64,000 nucleotides of DNA from Aplectana chamaeleonis (taxonomy: Eukaryota > Nematoda > Chromadorea > Rhabditida > Cosmocercidae), in assembly GCA_029168955.1 (NCBI GenBank), contig JAPDOI010001158.1, positions 62,001 to 126,000 on the forward strand. Direction: 5' to 3'. Each line of letters begins with the position of its first letter. The first letter of the stretch is position 1. The notes beneath the pieces were generated by a model. It ran no database searches. It saw only the letters and a program-made list of their open reading frames with translations, and was not told where the DNA came from. Made by a program: the position numbers and the translations under genes. Of this stretch, positions 22,759-33,608 are shown in pieces.

Positions 22759-23238
22759 CTAAAGGCAGTGTTCATGAAAAAAAAGTTGCACATTTTTCGG
22801 CTAAAACGTAAGCTTTGGGTCCCTATAAGAAGATTAAGAACGGAAGTGCGAAGAAAAACGGCCGGTAAGTGGGTGAAAATCTCGTGGGCCAGCCAACCCA
22901 TTGGGCCACTCCGCCCACGTCCTATAACAATTCCCCTGAATTTGTGGTTAAATGAGCGATGGATTCCGATCAAAAGCCCCGTTCTTGCCTTCATTCTCAA
23001 CGTCTCTCTTTACTCAGGTCAGCTCGCTTACATCGGCTGCAGAAAACGGGAGTTACAAGCCTCGGACAACTCGTCCACAATTTTCCCTTGCTGAATTTCG
23101 AGGGGCCATAACTCCGTTTCCGGGCGGAGGGGGGGGGTCTTGTACTATTCCAGGGACCTCATTGAAATCAGCATGGGACCGTTTTCAAAATAGGCGGAAA
23201 AACAGGAAAACAACTTTTATCGTGAACACTGCCTTTAA
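22759..23238. mobile_element. TTAA MITE
   Basis: The left end is CTAAAGGCAGTGTTCATGAA; the right end is TATCGTGAACACTGCCTTTAA. It ends 174 bp before the exon at 23412. Confidence 0.82.
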
Positions 23239-23411
23239 TTGCATCCTGATGGCAGAGCATTTCCCATTTTACAACTGAAAATTTTTACCGTTCTCAGAAG
23301 TAGGACAACCAGAATATTAATGAATGTCATTATCATAATATTGTCACGGATGAGTATAGTTTCATTATTGCCCCGATGATTTGGAAAACCATGTTGTTGT
23401 TGTTGTTGCAG

Positions 23412-23487
23412 GTACATAAACCGTACTGAAAATTTCTTCAATGCCATGGAGGATTTTAACAAGGCGTTTCTAATGCTTCGCGTAAAG
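23412..23487 (+). CDS. Single internal exon, unrecognised protein
   Basis: It is bounded by a GTTGTTGCAG acceptor and a strong AAAG|GTAAGG donor. The only protein-like frame reads YINRTENFFNAMEDFNKAF and ends at a codon boundary; one leading base completes a codon from the previous exon. No partner exon could be joined with confidence. The nearest plus-strand coding candidate is 26716-27786. Confidence 0.6.
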
Positions 23488-23763
23488 GTAAGGGATTTTT
23501 CAGGGTGTTAAAAAATTCCATACTCGGCTGTATACTTCCATTTGGTGGCTATTTCTAAGGTGTAAGCGAATCTAAGGCCTGGGCCATAGTTAGATGATCG
23601 GTGTAGCCCGCCCGGTCGACAATCATGAAAGACATGGATGAGGTGGGATGCAAAAAACACCCGATGTGGCTCACCCGACCGATGTTCACATGATATGAGG
23701 TGAGAAATGAATGGTATTCTTGATACCGTTCCACATATTTCATACATATTGACCTCGTAGGAC

Positions 23764-24096
23764 ACACCTGGGGTCGTATTCGCCAACAACCCGCCGAGGG
23801 AAGTCGAAGGGAAGCGGAACAGATGATACCGCGCGCGGCAGAGGAGCAGATCAACCCATCTTACACCATGTAAAATGAAAATGCAAACTGTGTTACGTAT
23901 CGATATCACTGCGAAAAGATAAAGATTCCATCGCGAAGCGGCCATTCTTCAGCTATGCGATTCGAGAAATTCCGGCGGTCGCGAGGGAAGCCGAGGGAGG
24001 CGAGAGGTGGCCGTGGAGCGCGCACTTTGTACTGAAATTTCACCTCATCTACCCTTCGACTCCCCGGCGGGTTGATGGCGAATACGACCCCTGGAT
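23764..24096. repeat. Palindromic MITE (GGTCGTATTCGCC ends)
   Basis: GGGGTCGTATTCGCCAACAA pairs with TTGATGGCGAATACGACCCC, and CCCGCCGAGGGAAGTCGAAGG with CCTTCGACTCCCCGGCGGG. Confidence 0.75.
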
Positions 24097-24174
24097 ACAC
24101 CGGGTGTTTTTGCAACCCCCATCATCCATGTTTCTCGTGAGTATCGGCCGGACTGGCCGCGGCAGGGTTAGACC

Positions 24175-24303
24175 TATTTTAGAGTTCCATCGCAGCGCGG
24201 CGCGATGAGATGTTTTCTGTTATCATCGATCGATAACGCGCCGCTCGTCGATTCGCATATGAATCATGAAATCGCGTCGCGCCGCGGTTGAACTCTAAAA
24301 ACC
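24175..24303. repeat. Small palindromic MITE
   Basis: TTTTAGAGTTCCATCGCAGCG pairs with CGCGGTTGAACTCTAAAA around an ATCATCGATCGATAAC centre. Confidence 0.65.
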
Positions 24304-24859
24304 CCCTCAGGCCCACGCTGTGATGATCACAAGGAGGAGCCGCAGCCTCTGGGAAACCAGGCGGGAGGGGGCCGCATCACCAGCCAGCCAACAGTTGATA
24401 CTCAGCGGTGCGAAAATTTTAAAATTAGATAGAATAGGCTTATAAACAGTCTTTATTCAGCAGTGGGAAAATTTTTGAAAATGAATAGAATGTGAATATC
24501 TCAAAAAGCATTCAAAATTGGCTTGAATAAAAAATAGTAGTAATTAATCAACAAAACCATCAAGAATCGATGAATTTTGCATTAGTCTGAATATAACACT
24601 CACGACCGATCTGGGGGGCCGCACAAGTTTCTAAACCGGAGTTAGGGGTGCCGCACAAGTTTTCAAACCGGAATTAGGGGGGAGGGGGCGCACCTCTCAT
24701 TTACCGATCACAGCGCCATGCCTTACCCTGGGCCACGGTGATTTTCTCATCCATTTCTGACAGGGGCCTAAGGTGCATTTCATCAAAGTGTTTTGATGGG
24801 TAGGGGTAAGCGCGTAGACAAGTTTGATGATTACCTCCCAAAAGTATAGCCTAGCTCCC

Positions 24860-24985
24860 TGATTTTGAGCTGGCCGAAGTAAGGCTTATCGGGCTTATCA
24901 TTTCGGACCACTGTCCATTTTAACATGACCGACCGCTCCGCTGCTTGCTACGCCCGGACTTATCCGAACGAGATAGGGTCTAAGA
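24860..24985 (+). mobile_element. 3' tail of the GIY-YIG retroelement family
   Basis: GCCGAAGTAAGGCTTATCGGG and GACCGACCGCTCCGCTGCTTG match the tail that follows the GIY-YIG frame at 61480-61571. Only the tail is present, so this is a 5'-truncated copy. Confidence 0.65.
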
Positions 24986-25031
24986 ATCTTGTTGTTTGTT
25001 GTTGCTAGTTAGAAAAAATTTAGAAGAATTA

Positions 25032-25587
25032 GGGGGACTGGAAAGTAATAAGGTTTTTTTACGCTAAATACAAACACATACAATTTTACCGAGTGTTTAT
25101 TTTTGATCAATGTTGTATTCCCCATAATATTCAATGACCTTTTAAACTATTTGGCAATTCCTCCATCGCCTGGCACGGATTTGCTTCTACTTCCGCCCTT
25201 ACCACGTGGTTGTCTAACATTGATGGTCTTCCTGATTGATACGAGTTGAAAAGATAAAAATTACCCGACTTGAACTTGGAAAACCACATTTGGCATCTAC
25301 GAATGTCCAGTGCATTTGGATAAACATCGCACATGTTTTTGGTAGCATTTGTTGCGTTGTTTGCCTTGTTAAACTCAAGAAGCTTGCAAAGCCGGATGTG
25401 TACCTTTTCTGGTATTTGGTTGCCCATTTTGCCCAAAATTACAAAAAATAATAATTAGTCTTTATGTAAAAAAGTCACTATAACCTCACTATGTCTTTGG
25501 GCACGCCTCATAACCAAATAATGAACTGATAAATGGCAGTCATGTATTGGCATGCGCAGAAACGACATTACTTCCCGGTCCCTCCAC
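25032..25587 (-). mobile_element. Internally deleted mariner element
   Basis: The ends GGGACTGGAAAGTAATAAGG and, reversed, GGGACCGGGAAGTAATGTCG are mariner-type TIRs flanked by TA (25030-25031, 25588-25589). At 556 bp it is less than half the usual 1.3 kb. Confidence 0.9.
25097..25436 (-). pseudogene. Mariner transposase remnant: N-terminus joined to last codons
   Basis: The first 101 residues are the DNA-binding half of a mariner transposase (PEKVHIRLCKLLEFNKANNA, RRCQMWFSKFKSGNFYL, YQSGRPSMLDNHVV). The next readable piece, VIEYYGEYNIDQK, stop at 25097-25099, is the very C-terminus in another frame. The whole D,D34D catalytic core lies in the deletion. Confidence 0.88.
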
Positions 25588-26030
25588 TACTTTTTCAGTT
25601 TCGCTCGCGTGGATTTTTCCAATGAACCCTGAACGAGGTGTAATGCTTATATAAAGGTGTCATGAAACGGGGAAATTTTACTGCTAAAATGCGCGCGGAT
25701 ACCATTTCTACCCTGGAACGGATCGATAATAACGGCTATTTTCGAAAAAAAAACTGAAAGGTCCGAAGAAACACACAAAAATGCAGTTGATCCCACGGTA
25801 TTGATTCAAAAGTAACCTTTGCATTTCTGATTTCAAGACAAGTTTGTCAGCTGAAAAATCGCCTTTTCGGCAGTAAAAATCCCAAATCTTTTCGAAAAAG
25901 AAATTTGGAGAAAGCTTTTAAAATTTACAGAGTTACGATGAAAACTTTCTATCTTAAACCGATTGCGTTTAAGTTTGAGAATAGTTCGAATTTGGGTTTT
26001 TCCGCTAACTTACCCGTTTGTGACCCTATA

Positions 26031-26710
26031 ACCTTAAAGGCATCATCCGCGCAGAAAATTGTATGCGAATTTTTGTGTCAAGTCAAGCGCTTGGTGGGCA
26101 TACATAGCTGATGCCATTTATACTGTTCGGGATCAGGGATGAGCGAAATAAAAATATGAATTTTCGGAAAGCGGTTTTCGGGTTCCGGAACGAAATTTTT
26201 CTCGGGTTTTGAATATCGGGCGCGAAACGCCTGAAAGTGCGCGGAAATGCGGTTTTCGGAACGCGAAAAGCGGAAAAACTCAGAAATCATCTGATGTTTT
26301 CTTGCGTCCCTGACGACCCGATATTTTCGCATTCCACGGAGTTTTCAGCGGTTTTTGGAATGCGGAACGCGTAACTCCGCTCATCCCTGTTCAGGATCCT
26401 TAAATGGTGCACTTGTGAAGTTCTGGCCGCCTAAAACTGGCTTGGGATCCGAGAGGCGAGGTGCCTGGGTCCCGCCCCGAACGCGAGGAACAGGAGGCCA
26501 TACCAACCAGGAAACAACGAATTAAAAAATTTTAATTTTGAAAATTGCAACAATATCAAATCTTAAGAAATCGAAACAAAATTAAAATTCCGACGTCAGA
26601 AACCAGAACAAGTTTCAGAATTCCGGAAATCGGAATTCCGAGGCCAAAAACCTGCGAAAATCCGCTCATCCCCGATACCAACTCCTGAAGGGCCGCATGG
26701 CCTTCTCAAG
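26031..26710. mobile_element. Possible TTAA MITE containing a hAT-like MITE
   Basis: The left end TTAAAGGCATCATCCGCGCAG is clear. The right end may be the degenerate ATGGCCTTCTCAAG at about 26693. The centre holds the hAT-like element at 26134-26389 and AT-rich filler. Confidence 0.4.
26134..26389. mobile_element. hAT-like MITE (CAGGGATGAGCG ends)
   Basis: CAGGGATGAGCG and CGCTCATCCCTG are inverted; the target duplication is TTCGGGAT / TTCAGGAT (7 of 8). A related end, CCGCTCATCCCC, occurs at about 26661. Confidence 0.82.
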
Positions 26711-26795
26711 GGTGATCGTTGGAGCGTCATAGGGCGCAAAATACAGTGCGGTGGATCTTCACTCGAGTCTGGCTAAGAGCAGTGAGAGATATATG

Positions 26796-27307
26796 TACAG
26801 TTTATCGCAATGTTAAAAGGACGTGATGTGGTTGCGGTCACACTCTAAAGCTACGGTGGAAAACCCGGCGCTTTGCCAGATTTTAGTATCGATCGACAGC
26901 ACAGCTGATTTTCTGGGTAAGGTACGGTTTTTCTTTTTTTTCTTGTTTGCTTCAGCATTATTCTTGTTTCTGACTCTTATAATATTACGAATGGGGGCTT
27001 TTCTTAGTGTGCGAAAGCAATTCGCCGTTTTTTTTTCGATATCAAAACATAATTTCGAAAAAAAAACACTTCGAAGCCAGAACAAACGGCTACTTACCCT
27101 TACGAGCTAAGATTAGCCCCTATTCACAATGTTTAAATAGTCAGAAACAAAAATAATACCGAAACAAACAAGAAAAAAAGAAAAACCGTAACTTACCCAG
27201 AAAATCTGCTGTGTTCTCGATCAATAATGAAATCTGGCGTCTTCCACCGTAGTTTTAGTGTGTGACCGCAACCGCACCATGTCCTTTTAACATTGCGGTA
27301 AACTGTA
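26796..27307. mobile_element. TA-flanked palindromic MITE, family M, copy 1
   Basis: TACAGTTTATCGCAATGTTAA and AACATTGCGGTAAACTGTA are inverted, with long arms carrying GGTTGCGGTCACAC and GCTACGGTGGAAAAC. TA flanks both sides. The second copy is at 59783-60296. Confidence 0.87.
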
Positions 27308-27327
27308 GCTGTTCGGATTCTGAAACG

Positions 27328-27533
27328 TATAGTGGAGTCCACCAAGAGTGTCTCATTTACTTATCAGTGAGAAGCGGTCGGCTGGGGATCAATGTGCATG
27401 AATCCCATACCAGCACGCTCGACACCGATTGAGCGAGAGCGGTTGTGCTGCAACGAGTTTCATGTTCATTGATCTCCAATCGACCGCTTCTCATTGATAA
27501 GTAAATGAGACACTCTTGGTGGACTCCACTATA
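27328..27533. mobile_element. TA-flanked near-complete palindrome, 206 bp
   Basis: The arms of about 80 bp start TATAGTGGAGTCCACCAAGAG; both carry GTGTCTCATTTACTTATCA and AAGCGGTCG. TA flanks. The RNA would fold into one long hairpin. Confidence 0.9.
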
Positions 27534-28134
27534 CATATTTGGTGCAGAAGGTAAGTATATCGTATATCTTGTCATCTATAGTATATCTTGTTTTTTTTTT
27601 CGCTGCGATTTTCGGCAAAAAAATGAATATACATCGGACGACACTCCACGAAACGTTGTGGCAAATGTTCCAAATCAGCTTCGGCACAGGGTCAAGCGGG
27701 CGGTGGTGAAGGCCCACAGCAAAGCTACGATCCCCTCCCATCAGTTACCGGAAATTTCGGAAATTTTTATGATCCTCTCCGCATAATTTCGTTTTTCGGA
27801 TTGACACTGCTCTGGGGGGGGGACACTCGAGAAAATGCTGATAGCGCAATCAGTCATTGTTTTCATGGAACTCCATGGAAATACTTCGATCTCTGGAAGC
27901 GGTGTCATTCATTCTCCAACTGGATCCTGAGTGCTCCCCCACCCCTAACTAGTTTCATACCCGGGGTGGTAGTAAATGGTGTGTTAACCGCGAATAAACC
28001 GCCACCTCCAAGCCGCCAACATACCGCGAATTAAATGCAGTGGAGCCGCCAAATTAACACGTATTAACCGTCACCTCCTGGCCGGCTACGAACCGCGAAA
28101 TAGGTGCCACGGTTTGTTGCCGGTTTAACGAAAG

Positions 28135-28275
28135 CTGCCCTCTGCTTACACATACATTATGCGTGACCTTCGTCCGCATAAGTATTTTCTACACTTGGAC
28201 ACGAACGACGTTTACGGTGGAAAGACGAGGGATCGGAAAGATTATGCAAGTGATGCTATTTATTTTATTCATTAG
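28135..28275 (+). CDS. Short protein-like frame
   Basis: It follows ACGAAAG and runs to TAG with ATG at 28159. It contains MRDLRPHKYFLHLDTNDVYG and RDRKDYASDAIYF. LHLDTNDVYGG recalls the LHxDxNxYYGG turn of Rab GDI/REP proteins, but the upstream glycine motif is missing, so this is only a resemblance. Confidence 0.3.
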   Translation: MPSAYTYIMRDLRPHKYFLHLDTNDVYGGKTRDRKDYASDAIYFIH

Positions 28276-28744
28276 GAAGAGCTTTCAAAAGGAACTTCGT
28301 AATATTTTGCTTGTTCGAAACACGATCAAAATGCAATTTTTTAAATTTTCCTTGTAAATCCTAATTCTCGTAATTTTTTGTGAGCTTCGTGAGTTTTCAG
28401 GACCACTCTCGAAAAGACATGTTAGATTAATCATTAGCCTCAATCAATCAATTGCGTGTGATCTGACAAAAGTTTGCATTTGTAGTAACTTTGTTAACTT
28501 TTTTTTGATATTTTCAAACAAAAGTTTTTTTGAAAAACAAAAAAATTATCGGAAGGAAATTTCGAGTGAACGAAAATTTGAGAATTTTCGGATGAATTAT
28601 TTACAAGGTGTTCTTGAAAAGGTAACGCTAGGTGCGAAAAAGACATTCCGCAACTCGTCGAGTAATGCATAAATTCAAAGAATGTCCTGCATTCAACTGA
28701 AATGGATAGTTAAAAACCTATAAGAATGATGATAAACTAGATAG

Positions 28745-28888
28745 TCTATTTTCGTTCTTGAAAAAGAATTCAAGTGTTTTTTTGAAAGTGTGCAACTCAA
28801 GTCTGGCGTCCGAGATTGGGGTAATGGTGTGGTTTCGGTCATTGATGCAGTTGAATTTGTCAAGTGTTTGCCGTCTTCTCAAAATTAA
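28745..28888 (+). CDS. Short protein-like frame
   Basis: After a GATAG acceptor-like site the frame reads FESVQLKSGVRDWGNGVVSV then VIDAVEFVKCLPSSQN and stops. It is unrecognised. A donor-like TTTCAAG|GTAAGAA lies 102 nt further on. Confidence 0.3.
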   Translation, partial: SIFVLEKEFKCFFESVQLKSGVRDWGNGVVSVIDAVEFVKCLPSSQN

Positions 28889-29330
28889 ACTAATCCACCG
28901 CCCGCAGTTAGTGCTGAAAATATATAGAAACACTGTTACACACTCATATGCGCATCGTTTAAGGAAAAGATTTTGTACACTTATTTCAAGGTAAGAATTT
29001 GAAACACTTCGAGTGGCTCTACCAATGCACCAAAGCAACTGCGTCGCGGACCCTCAAAAAAAAAATAAGAGGCCACGATGGCACTGATCTGGCAATGAAA
29101 GAGGAGTATTAGAATCTTGCAGAAAAAGGAGAACAAATTTAGTTGGTTCAGAAACAAGTTCGCATTTCTTTCCCACAAAACTCGCCCGATACGCCCCGAC
29201 TAATGCTGATTAATCATTACTAAAGCATCAAATCACTTGAAAATCAGTGGCTTGGAAAATTTTCACTTTTTTGCACTAAAAAAGTTGTGGAAACCCCTTC
29301 GAAACGCGAGCAAACAAACTACTACACTTA

Positions 29331-29370
29331 CTACATACTCCTCATAGCCTGTGCTATGAGGAGTATGTAG
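29331..29370. repeat. Perfect hairpin, 18-bp arms
   Basis: CTACATACTCCTCATAGC, a CTGT loop, then the exact complement GCTATGAGGAGTATGTAG. Confidence 0.9.
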
Positions 29371-29379
29371 CTGCAATGA

Positions 29380-30540
29380 ATTATGAAAATGAAACTAACC
29401 TGATAATAGCAAAGCGAACGAATTCCGGAAGAAAATAAACAAAAGCGGGAGAAGTGTCGGCGCTCGAAAAAAATTAACAGCTGATTGGGAGGGATTGATT
29501 AGTGCCACCAAAGAAGACGGCCAACGTGTTTCAGCAATGATCCTTGCTTTGTTTTTGATCCCTCATCGCCTGCTCTCTGGCGGAAGCCGTTAAAAGACTC
29601 TCCCTTGGAACTCCTTTCAGTTTTAAAGACAGGCTGACGTCCTGGATCAAAATCGCTAACAGTGCTATCAAACTTCCTTAACCCTCTGCATTAATTAAAC
29701 TCGTACTTGCCCTCAGTATAGATGGTCAAAACTGTTCCTACTGTATCTTGCTAACCGCATCCAAAAACTCCTCGGGAGGAGTTTTTCGTTAACCTCCAGT
29801 TCCTCTCGCATTTCAGCACTATTTCCGTGCTGTCTGCGAGAGTATGTTAAACGCGAACTTACCGCGAGGATGCCACATGGCGGAATTTTAGAGAAAAAAC
29901 AGACCTGAAAACGTTTTGAAAAGGCTATTTTTCGTAACAAAGGTTACACCAAAGCGAGTTCTCTCTTAACTATCAAGAGTTATCATTACAATCTGGTGTG
30001 GTTAAACTCGCGTTTAACGCGAATTTAACTCCTGCTAACTCGCGTTTAACACACCCAATTACTACCACCCCCGTTTTTTTAGCTGGAATTCTTATGATCC
30101 CCACACGGAACCTTCATTTTTGACTCCAAATTTTCACGACCCCCCTCACCACCCTTCCAGAAAATGCACAACCGCTCTTGACCCTGTTCTTGCATCAATT
30201 TCAAATTCTAATATGTGATTTTTTAGACTAATCTTCTTTTAAATTTGAGATTTTCCGGTCTGTTTCGCCATTTTCAGCCACTTCAGGGTCATCTCCGATT
30301 AAAACATAAGGAAGTCGAGGACGGTTTCCTGCGCTGACGATGCGTCTAACAGGGAACTACTTCTAGTCAGCCGGGCCATTCCGGAAGATATGTTTTTTTT
30401 CTAGAACCGCTCTTAGCGTAGAATACGAAAACGGTCTTCTTAGCCGCATAAAACCCCTCTGAAAGAAGTTATCATACGCGTTTTTCAAACCCTCGAGACA
30501 AGGTAAGGACACCAAAAATTTCGGATTCGGCTGAAAACTT
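29380..30540. other. No gene seen
   Basis: Within the right part of the 2.1 kb element there is a small hairpin (AAAAACTCCTC/GAGGAGTTTTT, 29764-29787) and TTTAACGCG repeats. From 30080 to 30540 the sequence is AT-rich with no convincing frame. Confidence 0.4.
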
Positions 30541-31400
30541 GTATATAGAACTAATCTAGGGTGCTGAACACGAATCTGGAGTCCGTTTGTCAAAAATTTG
30601 AGGTTTACTGCAGGTTACGGCAGGTAACATGCCCTTTAAGAGTCAAAACCTACCTCAGCATTTCGAAAATCGACAAATGGATCTCCGAATCGTGTTGAGC
30701 ACTCCAAATCATTCTGGATAAACAATTTGAGTCATATCTATCTTAGCACTCCGGAAATCGTCAAAAGTCGCGATTTGCCATCAAATTCTCCAACGATGGG
30801 AGCTTTGAACGAAACAAGTCGAAAACTTCGGTAAATCGACAATTAAACCCCAGGTTCGTAATCAGCACCCCAAAAAACTCCGCTGGGAGAATTTCAAGTC
30901 AAATCTGGAACACTTTTCTGAAACGCTTCGAGAGCCCTGTAACTGGTATGAATATAAGCCCAACCGAAAATCCGTAAAAGTCCAAAACGCTATCAGTCTG
31001 TAAAGTTCGCACAATAATTTTAGTCTGACAAATGGACAGGGATACGACGGTAGATCAATCGATTCTCCATTCTGCAGTGAGCCCGCCGACCCCGCACGGC
31101 CACGCGCCTGGTCCATGAGTCAAACTAAATCGAAAACGGAAACCATACAAAGTTCGGAAAACGTGCCTTCACCCAAACTTTGCTCAGGGGCGTTGTTTCG
31201 GTCGCTGTACACAATTATGAGGTCCATTTCCGGATTTTCCAAGGACTAACGCCCGTTTTGGAAGGTACGATAGGTACGGAAATCCAGCGGAAAAACGCCT
31301 ATAACTTTTTTCAGATCGGTTATAGGCAGCTGCGAAGTCCATAATCGGATTCTACCTCAAATACGATTCTAAAAAATTAAATTCCATCCGGAACGGCCAG
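30540..31400. mobile_element. Diverged copy of the ACAAGGGAGGTATAC element
   Basis: It shares long colinear stretches with 20966-22542 and 45718-46794 (for example TGAGGTTTACTG, AATCGACAAA, GAGGTCC.TTTCCGGATTTT) but lacks the terminal repeats. Confidence 0.7.
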
Positions 31401-31580
31401 GCTGACTAAAAGTAGTTGCCTTGTAAGATATTAAGGCTGATCCCGATTTTCCACACGCGGTGTTCTGGCGAAACTCTCCACGATATTGGGCACGCATGTA
31501 GAATTCTTCAATTGGGAAGAATGTGTATGTGTGTGGAGCGCGCCAGTTGCTTTTTCAGTTTTGACCTCGTTTCGAACTAG

Positions 31581-31703
31581 GAGCGCATGTTTCCGTCGTG
31601 GGAGCGTGCGCGCGACCTGGCCGAAGATAATGATGTTTCTTACAACCCCTCTTCAATCAAAACTTTCCATACATCCGCTACCAATTCTGGTGCCAACATA
31701 TAG
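31581..31703 (+). CDS. Possible terminal exon
   Basis: It follows a TTCGAACTAG acceptor-like site and has 40 codons to TAG: MFPSWERARDLAEDNDVSY then SSIKTFHTSATNSGANI. The composition is convincing but the function is unknown. A second plus frame over the same bases is also open. Confidence 0.35.
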   Translation, partial: ERMFPSWERARDLAEDNDVSYNPSSIKTFHTSATNSGANI

Positions 31704-31779
31704 CGCTACTAAGGCTTCAAAATGCCTTTAGCTATATCACTATCATAAGGTAACACTTCAAAAAGTTCAGCCAATCCCT

Positions 31780-31865
31780 TAATGTGACAAGTGGCCGATG
31801 ACTCTCTCGCCATTGTAGCCCGAATAGGGCAATTACGTCACATTTGAGTGTCACATTAGCCTCCC
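31780..31865. repeat. Small palindrome
   Basis: TTAATGTGACAAGTGGC and ACGTCACATTTGAGTGTCACATTA form inverted ends around CCGAATAGGG. Confidence 0.5.
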
Positions 31866-32006
31866 CCCACGCATAGTATACTGCTCCCGTTGATCGTATA
31901 GAGGGCGCCGGCCGCACCTCAGCTTGACCTAGGCCGACGAGATAGTGTCAGCGAGGGCCTTGACCGAACTCATATCAGCTGAGACTGACTGACTTACTGC
32001 ATACAG

Positions 32007-32250
32007 ACCTCTAGATGGATATATCAAAAGAGTTACCACCGCGAGCTACCTCCAAATGAGCTATGCCACAATACTGGACAGAAGAAAAAAAATCGGAGAG
32101 GAAAGTTATTCTACCTGTCTCACTAGCCGCTCGCTTTCCACCTCGGACCAGACTACTGCTGATGCTCACACTGTCGTACTCGCCATCCTGCTGCCGCCTT
32201 TCCCAGCCCTGAATCGATCAATTATGCCAAAAACCACGAAAAAAGAATAA
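32007..32250 (+). CDS. Possible terminal exon
   Basis: It opens after CTGCATACAG, and one base completes an earlier codon. It is 81 codons open to TAA, with SYLQMSYATILDRRKKIGEE, a Ser/Thr stretch, a Leu/Pro patch and a basic end (MPKTTKKE). The stop overlaps an AATAAA. Confidence 0.35.
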
Positions 32251-33192
32251 AAAATCTGCCTAATGCAATTTTAGGACACCCAGATTTTTTTGACATTTTA
32301 AAATCCAAAAAAATCCTAACTTCTCAATTTTGAAGAATGAATCAAAAATACGAACTCAAAACCTGGATCACGTCTTTCAAGTGATCCTGACTAATTCTGA
32401 AACTGAATTGGTAACCTCTGTGGTTTAGCAATCAATATGAAATCTTACTCAATTGATTGACTGAGCGTAACCCTAAATATTGAGAAGCCCGAATCAAAAG
32501 TTAAGAAATTAGGCTCAGCACACCAAATACTACTCGAGTTGGCGAAAATTCATACGCAATTTAGCGGAATCCCACTAAAGAAAGTGCACGCAAAGAATTT
32601 CAAAAATTTTCGGGCAGATTCAAAGGCGATAAAAACTATAAACAACCGTATTTTAGTTTCCAATGTTTTTGAGAAGAAAAGTCCACAAGACAGAGGTTAA
32701 TAGGTACTAGAGTATGTCAAACGAATAAATTTTTTCGAATATTCGAATAAACGAATAATTCGAAAAATTGACTTCTCCGAATATTCGAATAAACGAATTA
32801 TTCGAAAAATTGACTTCTCCGAATATTCGAATAAATGAATTATTCGGAGATTTGACTCTTCCGAATAATCGAATTATTCGAATGATTCGAATACGAATAA
32901 TTCGAATATTCGGCCAAAATCGCGAGTATTCGAATAAGAAGTACGGACCGAGTACGCATAATCGAACCTCCGTTCGCGGCAAAACCAACTTTCTTGACCT
33001 TTTTTTGTATAGCTATATAGATCGAAGCTATGCCAATGTACTTCCACGAAAAAGACGTTCCACATTATATCATAAGAGTAGTCAATCTAACATTTACCAC
33101 TGTCAATTAGTAGTTGTTGAACGATACGATCAAAGTCTCTGGATTTTCTAAACAATTTCTACCAACAATATCCGAATTTCCTATCAGTTTGG

Positions 33193-33608
33193 GGTGCTAT
33201 CTTAGCGGGGGGGGGCACTGTTGTATCGCACCTGGCCATGCCCATTTTTCCGTGCCGCAATCACTTTTGATTTGTGCAGGTTAGGGAAACCCCGGGTAGA
33301 TGCTCAAATCCAGTGCGGCACGGTAAAATGGGTGCCAAGTATAGTTGTACACGAACGAAATTTTCGAAAAATTTTCGAAAGATTTTTCGAAATTTTTTTC
33401 GTTTGTTCGAAATTTCGTCGAACGAATTTTTTTGAAATTTCGTTCGTTCGGAATTCCGTCGAACGAAATTTTTTTCATTTTTCGTTTGTTCGTAAATTTC
33501 GAACGAAAAAATTTCGATTTTCGTTCGTTCGACATTTTTTTCGAAATCGTAGAACTATAGTGCCAAGTGCATCCAGGCATAGAGGCCCCCCACCGCTAAG
33601 ATAGCACC
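33193..33608. mobile_element. Nested 416-bp element, 8-bp target duplication
   Basis: GGTGCTATCTTAGCGG and CCGCTAAGATAGCACC are inverted; CAGTTTGG is duplicated exactly at 33185-33192 and 33609-33616. Confidence 0.92.
33341..33560. mobile_element. Innermost 220-bp element, 8-bp target duplication
   Basis: TGCCAAGT is duplicated at 33333-33340 and 33561-33568. The ends ATAGTTGTACACGA and, reversed, CTATAGTTCTACGA are imperfect inverted repeats. The interior is CGAACGAAATTTTCG repeats. Confidence 0.82.

Larger units (their letters stand above)
26716..27786 (+). pseudogene. Coding exon split by two palindromic MITEs
   Basis: Three separated pieces form one continuous frame once the elements at 26796-27307 and 27328-27533 are each removed with one TA: 119 codons up to TAA 27784-27786. 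The pieces read VRWIFTRVWLRAVRDIC, then SCSDSET, then YIFGAEG, a hydrophobic YIVYLVIYSISCFFF segment (possible membrane helix), and NEYTSDDTPRNVVANVPNQL onward. The removed lengths (510 and 204) are multiples of three, but both elements carry in-frame stops. A perfect GAAG|GTAAGT donor at 27551 offers an alternative end. No family was recognised. It is either a dead gene or one whose mRNA loses the hairpins. Confidence 0.5.
27962..30073. mobile_element. 2.1 kb element with GGGGTGGTAGTAA inverted ends
   Basis: CGGGGTGGTAGTAAATGGTG and, reversed from the right, CGGGGGTGGTAGTAATTGGG continue as TGTGTTAACCGCG / TGTGTTAAACGCG. Both subterminal regions repeat GCGAATTAA-type motifs. No target duplication was found. 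The interior holds two protein-like frames (28135, 28745), so it could be an autonomous but unplaced element or a gene-bearing insertion. Confidence 0.5.

Noticed and set aside
28135..28275. Rab GDI/REP N-terminus
   Set aside because: Only LHLDTNDVYGG resembles it; the required upstream GxGxxE-type motif is missing.
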